Assembly (NCBI GenBank): GCA_017553665.1
Contig: JAFZKM010000255.1
Location: 1-6,994, forward strand
DNA length: 6,994 nucleotides
Direction: 5' to 3'
Source: Lachnospiraceae bacterium
GTDB lineage: Bacteria; Bacillota_A; Clostridia; Lachnospirales; Lachnospiraceae
The notes under the pieces are model-generated. The model ran no database searches. It worked only from the letters and a program-made list of their open reading frames with translations, and was not told the origin of the DNA. Both the position numbers and the translations under genes were made by a program. The number at the start of each line of letters is the position of its first letter. Position 1 is the stretch's first letter. This document shows positions 1 through 6,400 of the stretch, in pieces.

Positions 1-2688
1 AAGGTCGAGGAAGGAAAGATGGAGATCATACCGGTACAGTACGATCTTTCGTCTCTTATCAATGACCTTGTAAATATGATCCGTGACAGGGCCGCGAAGA
101 AGGGCCTGAAGTTCGTCGTGGAGGTGGACAGCCATATCCCGCATCTGCTTCACGGCGATGAGATCCGCGTAAAGCAGTGCGTTATGAACCTGCTTACCAA
201 CGCGGTCAAATATACCGAAAAGGGTACAGTGACCTTAAAAGTCACATACCAGCAGACAGAAAAGGGCAAAAAGGCCATTATGCTCGGCTTCTCCGTTGAG
301 GACACGGGCATCGGCATGAAGCCCGAGGACATGAATAAGCTGTTTACGCCTTACCGGCGCCTTGAGGAAAAGAGAAACCGTACGATCGAGGGCACCGGCT
401 TGGGCATGAGCATTACGAGACAGCTGCTCGAGCTCATGCACAGCAAGCTTGAGGTGGAGAGCGAATACGGAAAGGGTTCAAAATTCTCGTTCTCGGTAAA
501 GCAGAAGGTCATTTCATGGCAGGAGATCGGCGATTATGCCGACAGACTGGCTGAGTCCGGAAGCAGCGAGCCCGCTTATCAGGAGCTTTTCCATGCGCCC
601 GACGCGAGAATACTCGTTGTCGACGATACGGAGATGAACCTGACCGTTATCAGGAGCCTGCTGAAAAAGACGGAGATACGCATAGATACCGCGGAATGCG
701 GAAAGGACGCGCTGACACTCGCAGCAGGCAATGCTTACGATGTGGTATTTATCGATCATATGATGCCCGACATGGACGGTATCGAGACTCTCGGACATCT
801 GCGCGAGTCAGCAAAGAATTCAGAGACTCCGGCTGTAGCGCTCACCGCGAACGCCGTATCCGGAGCGCGTGAGATGTATCTGAACGCGGGATTTACGGAT
901 TATCTGTCAAAGCCCGTGGACGGAGCGAAGCTGGAGAAGCTGCTTTCCGAGCTGCTTCCGAAGGAAAAGCTTAAGAAACCCGTTTCCGCGCCCGGAACCG
1001 CTGAAACGGAGAAAATGCCGGGGAACTCGAAGATCCTTGTGATAGATGACGAAGAGACGGTCTGTGAGCTCATCAGGGGTATCATGACGCCCCAGTATGA
1101 CATAATTACCGCGAATTCCGGCGTTGAAGGCGTAAGGGCAGCGAAGGAGAACATTCCCGATCTGATAATGCTCGACGTTCATCTGACCGATCTGAACGGC
1201 TTTGAAGTTATGCAGAAGCTTAAGGCAGAGAGCAGTGTTGCCGATATCCCGGTCCTCCTCATCACGGGCGACCATGATGCGGTTACCGAGGAGAACGGAT
1301 TTAAGAGCGGCGCGGCCGATTTCATCCGCAAGCCTTTTGTTCCCGATATATTAAAACAGCGCGCGAAGCGACTGATAGACCTGTTCCATTATCAGCAGTA
1401 TATCGAAAAAGAAGTCGAGAAGCAGACGAAACGGAGCAGGAGACTGAGCCGCGACATGATGCTCGTGCTCTCGAAGACTGTTGATACAAAGGACCATTAT
1501 ACCGACGGTCATTCGCGAAGAGTTGCCGCTCTGTGCGCCGAGATGGGCAGAAGACTCGGCAAGACCGATAAGGAGCAGATCCTGCTCTATGAGATCGGAC
1601 TTCTGCACGATATCGGCAAGATAGGGATCCATGAGGATATAATCCACAAGAATACAAAGCTCTCGGACGATGAGTTTGCCGAGGTAAAAGCGCATACGGT
1701 AAAGGGCTATGAGATCCTGAAGGAGATCACGGATATGCCGATGCTCTGCGAGGGCGCGAGATGGCATCACGAGCGCTTTAACGGTACCGGATATCCCGAC
1801 GGGCTCAAGGGTGACGAGATACCCGAGGCTGCGAGGATCGCGTGCGTTGCCGACTGCTATGACGCCATGACCAGCACGAGGACCTATTCCGTGCCGAAGA
1901 GACAGGAGGATGTAAGAGCTGAGATAGAGCGCTGCAGAGGTACCTGGTTCGATCCCGCGATCGCCGATGTCATGCTGACGATGATCGACGAGGACAAAGA
2001 ATACAGGATGAACGAGAACGCGAAGGGCAGCGACGTATGGAAGGAATACGACAGGCTCTGGGAAAAGATGCGTTCGGAGGATTCCGCCGGGGCAAAGACG
2101 GAAGCGCAGCTTCCCGACTATCTTCTTTCGATACCCGGACTCGATCACGCTGTGGGCGTGAAGAACTGCGGCTCGGCAGAGGATTATGTTTCGGTGCTCT
2201 CGGTATTTAAGAAGACCGCAGGACCCAAGGCCGATGAGATCGAGGACTATTATAAGTCCGGAGATATTCCCGCTTATACGATCAAAGTGCACGCGCTCAA
2301 AAGCTCGGCGAGGATCATAGGAGCAGCGGAACTCTCGAAGCTCGCGGAGGAGCTTGAGAAGGCCGGGAAGAACAATGATACCGCGTTCATTGAAGAGAAT
2401 ACGGATAAACTGCTTACGATGTACCGGGAGCTCGATAAGGCACTCGGAGGCGGAGCGGAAGAGACTCTGCCGAAGATTGACGGGAAGGCCCTGAGGGAAG
2501 GCTATCAGACCATGTATGAGATCGCGCAGAGCATGGATTACGAGCTGATGGACGGGATCCTCGCGAATCTCAGAGGTTATTCGTTCGAGCCCGAAGACGA
2601 GGAGCGCATTTCCGCGATCGAGAAGCTTTTGACAGAACTCGATTGGGAAGGTATCATTTCAATAGTGAAAGATGTACTCGGAATATAG
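1..2688 (+). CDS. Hybrid histidine kinase with two receivers, HD-GYP phosphodiesterase and HPt (5'-partial)
   Basis: Multistep phosphorelay protein with a predicted cyclic-di-GMP-hydrolysing output. The frame is open to base 1 (reads K-V-E-E-G-K before the first Met at 19), matching the end of a HisKA domain. The gene therefore starts left of the window, and the phosphoacceptor His and any sensor are not seen. Numbering from Met19: HATPase about 1-165, with N-box Asn61, G1 box DTGIG at 95 and G2 box GTGLGM at 125. Receiver 1 about 197-315 has D202/D203, phosphosite D246, T276 and K298-P299. Receiver 2 about 338-450 has D343/D344, phosphosite D386, T416 and K438-P439. HD-GYP about 478-650 has H498, H530-D531 (HDIGKIG), H559, H583-H584, GYP 591-593 and D612, so the metal site looks complete. 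HPt about 700-805 has phosphoacceptor H758 (HALKSSARIIGA). An unnamed helical tail spans 817-889. Probably cytoplasmic in the part seen. It is followed 27 bases later by a receiver gene in the same direction. Domain calls are firm; relay order and signal are unknown. Confidence 0.95.
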   Translation, partial: KVEEGKMEIIPVQYDLSSLINDLVNMIRDRAAKKGLKFVVEVDSHIPHLLHGDEIRVKQCVMNLLTNAVKYTEKGTVTLKVTYQQTEKGKKAIMLGFSVEDTGIGMKPEDMNKLFTPYRRLEEKRNRTIEGTGLGMSITRQLLELMHSKLEVESEYGKGSKFSFSVKQKVISWQEIGDYADRLAESGSSEPAYQELFHAPDARILVVDDTEMNLTVIRSLLKKTEIRIDTAECGKDALTLAAGNAYDVVFIDHMMPDMDGIETLGHLRESAKNSETPAVALTANAVSGAREMYLNAGFTDYLSKPVDGAKLEKLLSELLPKEKLKKPVSAPGTAETEKMPGNSKILVIDDEETVCELIRGIMTPQYDIITANSGVEGVRAAKENIPDLIMLDVHLTDLNGFEVMQKLKAESSVADIPVLLITGDHDAVTEENGFKSGAADFIRKPFVPDILKQRAKRLIDLFHYQQYIEKEVEKQTKRSRRLSRDMMLVLSKTVDTKDHYTDGHSRRVAALCAEMGRRLGKTDKEQILLYEIGLLHDIGKIGIHEDIIHKNTKLSDDEFAEVKAHTVKGYEILKEITDMPMLCEGARWHHERFNGTGYPDGLKGDEIPEAARIACVADCYDAMTSTRTYSVPKRQEDVRAEIERCRGTWFDPAIADVMLTMIDEDKEYRMNENAKGSDVWKEYDRLWEKMRSEDSAGAKTEAQLPDYLLSIPGLDHAVGVKNCGSAEDYVSVLSVFKKTAGPKADEIEDYYKSGDIPAYTIKVHALKSSARIIGAAELSKLAEELEKAGKNNDTAFIEENTDKLLTMYRELDKALGGGAEETLPKIDGKALREGYQTMYEIAQSMDYELMDGILANLRGYSFEPEDEERISAIEKLLTELDWEGIISIVKDVLGI
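2629..2657 (+). promoter_or_regulatory. Putative sigma-A promoter for the downstream receiver gene
   Basis: TTGACA (2629-2634, perfect -35 consensus), a 17-base spacer, then TATCAT (2652-2657, five of six to TATAAT). It lies in the last codons of the hybrid kinase gene. Transcription would begin near 2664 and give a leader of roughly 50 bases before ATG 2716. This would let the small receiver protein be made apart from the kinase. The match is by eye and unproven; coding constraint could have produced it by chance. Confidence 0.45.
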
Positions 2689-2702
2689 AAAAACTGATCT
2701 AC

Positions 2703-2710
2703 AGAGGTGA
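2703..2710 (+). promoter_or_regulatory. Shine-Dalgarno sequence fixing the start of the receiver gene
   Basis: AGAGGTGA is a near-perfect anti-16S match lying 5 bases before ATG 2716. The in-frame GTG at 2707 falls inside this element and so cannot be the start it serves. A further ATG at 2722 is 11 bases away, which is less well spaced. This supports ATG 2716 as the initiation codon. Confidence 0.8.
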
Positions 2711-2715
2711 CCGCG

Positions 2716-3486
2716 ATGGCTATGGATGCATCAGCCGGAAAAGTACTGATCGTCAGCATGACCGACAGCTTTCTGGCAAAAAGTCTTGTTACAAAGCTTG
2801 AAAGAGTGAACATAAAGGCGGATTTTGCGCACGCCGAGATGAAGGAGCTCGAGAAATACGCGAAGACGACGGAGCTTGTCGTGCTGTTCCTGAGCGAGGA
2901 ATTTGAGTCCAATCCCGAAGTGCTTGTATATCTTAAAGACATTATCCAGGACCGTGATATAGGCCTGCTGATGATCGGAGAAGACGAGCATTTTGAGTTC
3001 GCGAAGAAGAGCATTCCCGAGCAGCTTGTGACCGAGAGGTTCTCAAGACCCCTCGACATTGACAGGCTGGTAAAGAGGATCGGAGTGTATCTTGATGAGA
3101 ATACGGGAGACAAGCGCAAGAAGACCGTTCTGATCGTCGATGACGATATCAATTACATGCGTACGGTCTATGTATGGCTGAAGGGCGAATACCATGTGGG
3201 AATGGCGTCGAACGGAGTGCAGGCGATCAGCTATCTGGCAAAGAACAAGGCCGATCTGATCCTTCTCGATTACGAGATGCCGATCGCGAACGGCCCGCAG
3301 GTTCTTTCGATGCTGAAGAATGATACCGAGACCGGACAGATACCCGTTATGTTCCTGACTGGCCACGGAGATAAGGAAAGCGTCATGTCCGTTATAGGAC
3401 TGAATCCCGTCGATTATCTGCTTAAGACGATCGACAAGGAGACTCTGCTCGCGAAACTCGACGCGTTTTTCAAAAAGCAGAAATGA
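2716..3486 (+). CDS. Tandem receiver-domain protein, first receiver degenerate, no output domain
   Basis: A 256-residue, probably soluble protein of two CheY-like domains and nothing else. The start was set at ATG 2716 by the ribosome-binding site 5 bases upstream. The N-terminal domain (about 8-125) has the receiver outline, but the acidic pair is S14-M15, the phosphosite position falls on F58 in the motif LVVLFLS, and the usual Lys-Pro is R111-P112. It is probably not phosphorylated. The C-terminal domain (about 138-256) is intact in the acidic pocket D142/D143, phosphosite D185 (LLDYEMP), T215 and K237, but Thr238 replaces the usual cis-Pro. With no DNA-binding or enzymatic output, it is likely a relay intermediate, phosphate sink or protein-interaction adaptor. 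The neighbouring hybrid kinase, with its HPt, is the obvious partner (inference from adjacency). The two genes probably share a transcript, though a promoter-like element precedes this one. Its TGA abuts the stop of the convergent permease gene. Confidence 0.9.
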   Translation: MAMDASAGKVLIVSMTDSFLAKSLVTKLERVNIKADFAHAEMKELEKYAKTTELVVLFLSEEFESNPEVLVYLKDIIQDRDIGLLMIGEDEHFEFAKKSIPEQLVTERFSRPLDIDRLVKRIGVYLDENTGDKRKKTVLIVDDDINYMRTVYVWLKGEYHVGMASNGVQAISYLAKNKADLILLDYEMPIANGPQVLSMLKNDTETGQIPVMFLTGHGDKESVMSVIGLNPVDYLLKTIDKETLLAKLDAFFKKQK

Positions 3487-3489
3487 TCA
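3484..3489. other. Abutting convergent stop codons (TGATCA)
   Basis: The TGA of the receiver gene (3484-3486, +) and the TGA of the permease gene (3489-3487, -) are directly adjacent and form the palindrome TGATCA. No base separates the two genes. No G+C-rich hairpin followed by a T run is visible within about 60 bases on either side, so no intrinsic terminator can be assigned for either transcript. Confidence 0.9.
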
Positions 3490-6400
3490 CTCGATCGATT
3501 TCAGGGATTCGGCCATATTGATGCGCTTCAGTTTAAAGAAGAGGACGAAGTCCACAAACAGTGCAAAAGCGAAGGTAAAGAGGACCGCATAGAGATAGCT
3601 CGGCGGGTTGATATGGACATCAAAGGTGACCATATCGATCTTGATGTTTGACATTACGTAGCCGTGCAGCCAGATGCCAATCGGTATCCCGACTAGGGCG
3701 CCTATCGCGGTCAAAGCCAGGTTCTCGCGGAAAACGTAGGCGGCGGTCTCGTTAGGATAGAAACCCAGAACCTTGATCGTCGCAATCTCGCGGATGCGCT
3801 CCGTGATGTTGATATTCGTCAGGTTATACAGCACGATGAAGGCAAGCGCAGCGGCGCTGAAGATCACCAGCAGCACGATGTAGTTCATGGTCTTCATCAT
3901 TTTCGAGAACATCTCGAGTGTATCGGCATTGACATTCACCGATGCAACCTTATCATGGTTCATGAACGCGGCGGCGGCCTCATGCAGGTCGACGCCTTCT
4001 TTTATGTTAACAAAGGCGGCTTTAAACAGGCTTTGTTGTGATCGGGAATCGTAGGTGTCGGCGCTGATGTATGCATACGAATTAAAATAATTGTCGCAGA
4101 TACCGCTGACTTTCAGCGTGTATTCGTTAAAGTCGGAATCCCTGAAGGTTATGGGATCACCGACCGCGACATTATAGATTTTAGCTGCATTGTGTGTGAT
4201 TATGACTTCGCCCGTGCCCGGGAAGGCAAGCTGCTCACCGGTCTTTTTGTCATGAAGCTTTATCAGATCCGTCCAGTTCCGATCGCTCTCGAGGACTACC
4301 ATGTTGACCGAACGGATGGAACCGCGGTCCACGGGATCGGCGCTAAACTGCAGTATCGGCATGAACGTTTCGAGACTTTCGCTGAATTCATCCCTAAAGG
4401 AGTCTAATTCTTCGGTGTTAAGCGCTTCAGAGAAATTGACCATCTCATCGTAGACCAGGATCCTGGTGTACTGCTCATCCGCAATCTCGGTGATCGAATC
4501 CCTGATGCCGTAACCGGCGATCAGAAGCCCTGTACAGCCGCCGATGCCGAGAAGCATCATTACAAAGCGTCCTTTGTAGCGGAAGATATTGCGAATGGAG
4601 ACCTTGTGGAGAAATTTGAGCCTTTTCCATATAAATCCGACTCTCTCGAGCAGTATCCGCTTGCCGCTTTTGGGCGACTTGGGCCTGATGAGCTCGGCTG
4701 CGACGCGGGTGAGGTCGTAGCGACAGGAGATAAAGGTGGTTCCTGCGGAGCAGAAGAGAGCAACGGTTATCGAAATGACAAACAGCACGGGATCAAACAG
4801 GTACTTCAGAGAGGTAAAGCCGTACATCAGGCCGTATACCTTCCAGATGACTGTAGGGAAAAGCCAGCAGCCGAAGAAGAAACCGCCGACGCCTCCAAAG
4901 AGCGCGGCACTTCCCGAGTAAATGAGGTATTTTGCCATTATTGTGCCCGAGCTGTAGCCGAGTGCCTTTAAGACACCTATCTGCGTACGCTGTTCTTCGA
5001 TCATGCGGCTCATGGTCGTTACGCATACAAGCGCAGCCACGAGGAAGAAGAATACCGGAAATACGACAGCGATACCGTCTACGATCTTTGAGTCGTTCTC
5101 GAAGCAGGCGTAACCGATGTTCTCATCGCGGGTGAGCAGATAAGTGGAAGGTTCCTTAAAGTCGGCGAGTTCTTTCTCGGCGTCTTCAAAATCAGCCTTT
5201 GCGTCATAGAATTCCTGTTCCTTATCTGCAAGCTCTGCCTCACCATCCGCAAGCTCCCTGCGGGCGTCTTCGAGTTCTTTTTCAGCGTCCGCTATTTCGG
5301 TCCGTGCGTCTGCCAGTTTTTGCTTTCCGTCTTCCAACTCAGCCTTGCCGTCGTTTAATTCCTTCCATCCGTTCGCAACCTCGGCTTTCGCGTCTTCCAA
5401 TTCTTTGCGGCCGTCCGCAGCCTTGCGTTTCGCATCTTCCAGCTCAATACGCCCTTCTTGGGCCTTGTCCTTTGCTTCTTCCAGTTCCTTACGTCCGCTT
5501 TCAAGTTTCATTTTTGAGGTCTCGTAAGCTGCAAGGTTCTTTTCGTATTCGGCTTTTCCGGCTTTTAATGCTTCAATACCCTGCTCGTATTCGGCTTTTC
5601 CTTCGGAAAGGGCGGTTTTTCCGGCTTCAAGCTCCGATCTGGCGGTTTTAAGTGCCGCATCGTTGGCTTCAAGCTCTGCTTTTGCAGATTCGAGAGCGGC
5701 AAACTGTTCGGACAGCTGAGCCATGACTGCTTCTTCGGGAAGTCCCATAGCCATCATGCCGGCTTTTGCGGTAAGCAGTTCCTGCTCCTGAGCATTCAGC
5801 TGCTCAAATGCATCGGCAAGGAGCTGTTCGTTTTTGTCAAGCTCCGCTTCGCCGGCATTTATCTGCTGTTCCTTTTCGGAAAGCTCTTTCGCGGCGGCAT
5901 CAAGTAAGGTTTCGTTCTCCACGATCTGTTTTGCGGCGTCGTCCAGCTGTGTCTTGCCGTCCGCAAGTTCTTTCTCACCGTCTGATATGAGTTTTTCGTT
6001 AGCGGCTATCTCCTTTTCACCGGCGGAGAGTTTTTTTTCGTTCTCTGCAATCTCTCTTTCGGCATCAGCGAGTTTCTCTTCGTTTTCAGCTATTTCTTTT
6101 TCGGCGTCGAGAAGCTTTTTCTCATTCTCGGCTATCTCTTTTTCCGCGTCGGCGAGCTCGATCTCTTTGTCGGCGATCTCGGCTTGTGCGTCCTCAAGTT
6201 CTTTTTCGCCGTCAACGATTTCTTTTTTGCCGTCATCGATCTCTTTGTGCGCATCGGCAAGCTTCTGCTCAGCGTCGGACAGTTCCTTCCGCGCGTCCTC
6301 GAGTTCATCCGAGGCATCGGAGTATAGGCCGTTGTAACGGATCATGGCGCGTTCGGTAAGGAGAGCCTCCATGGAAGGCTTAAGGCTGTCCTTAAGCGCG

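Larger units (their letters stand above)
5164..6318 (-). repeat. Coiled-coil-encoding heptad repeat region of the permease
   Basis: Residues 211-595 (from Met 6948) are continuous seven-residue units of the form D/E-A/G/N-x-x-E/K-L/I-x, such as DAEKEIA and DGEKELA. Leu/Ile falls at one core position and mostly Ala, Gly or Asn at the other. About 27 units lie before and 26 after a non-repeating 14-residue segment at 400-413, with no phase change by eye. The region lies between predicted membrane helices 1 and 2, so it should sit outside the cytoplasm. On the + strand it appears as pyrimidine-rich DNA that opens false serine-rich frames. Confidence 0.9.

Noticed and set aside
19..21. ATG 19 as the true start of the hybrid kinase
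   Set aside because: The upstream six codons are in frame and match the end of a HisKA domain, so it is an internal Met of a gene cut by the window edge.
1351..2292. A 313-codon open frame on the - strand opposite the HD-GYP region
   Set aside because: The + strand reads an unmistakable receiver, HD-GYP and HPt here; the antisense frame has no recognisable domain and follows from codon bias.
2707..2715. GTG at 2707 as the start of the receiver gene
   Set aside because: It lies inside the AGAGGTGA ribosome-binding sequence and has no such site of its own; ATG 2716 is correctly spaced.
3462..3480. Possible terminator hairpin GCGTTTTTCAAAAAGC near the end of the receiver gene
   Set aside because: The stem is only A-T pairs with a minimal loop and no G+C base, and no T run follows; too weak to be an intrinsic terminator.
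4606..5651. Other + strand open frames opposite the permease
   Set aside because: Arginine- or serine-rich, without recognisable domains, and overlapping the clear FtsX and coiled-coil coding on the - strand.
5834..6337. A serine-rich repetitive open frame on the + strand
   Set aside because: It is the complement of the permease heptad repeats, so its regularity is a mirror of the coiled coil, not a gene.
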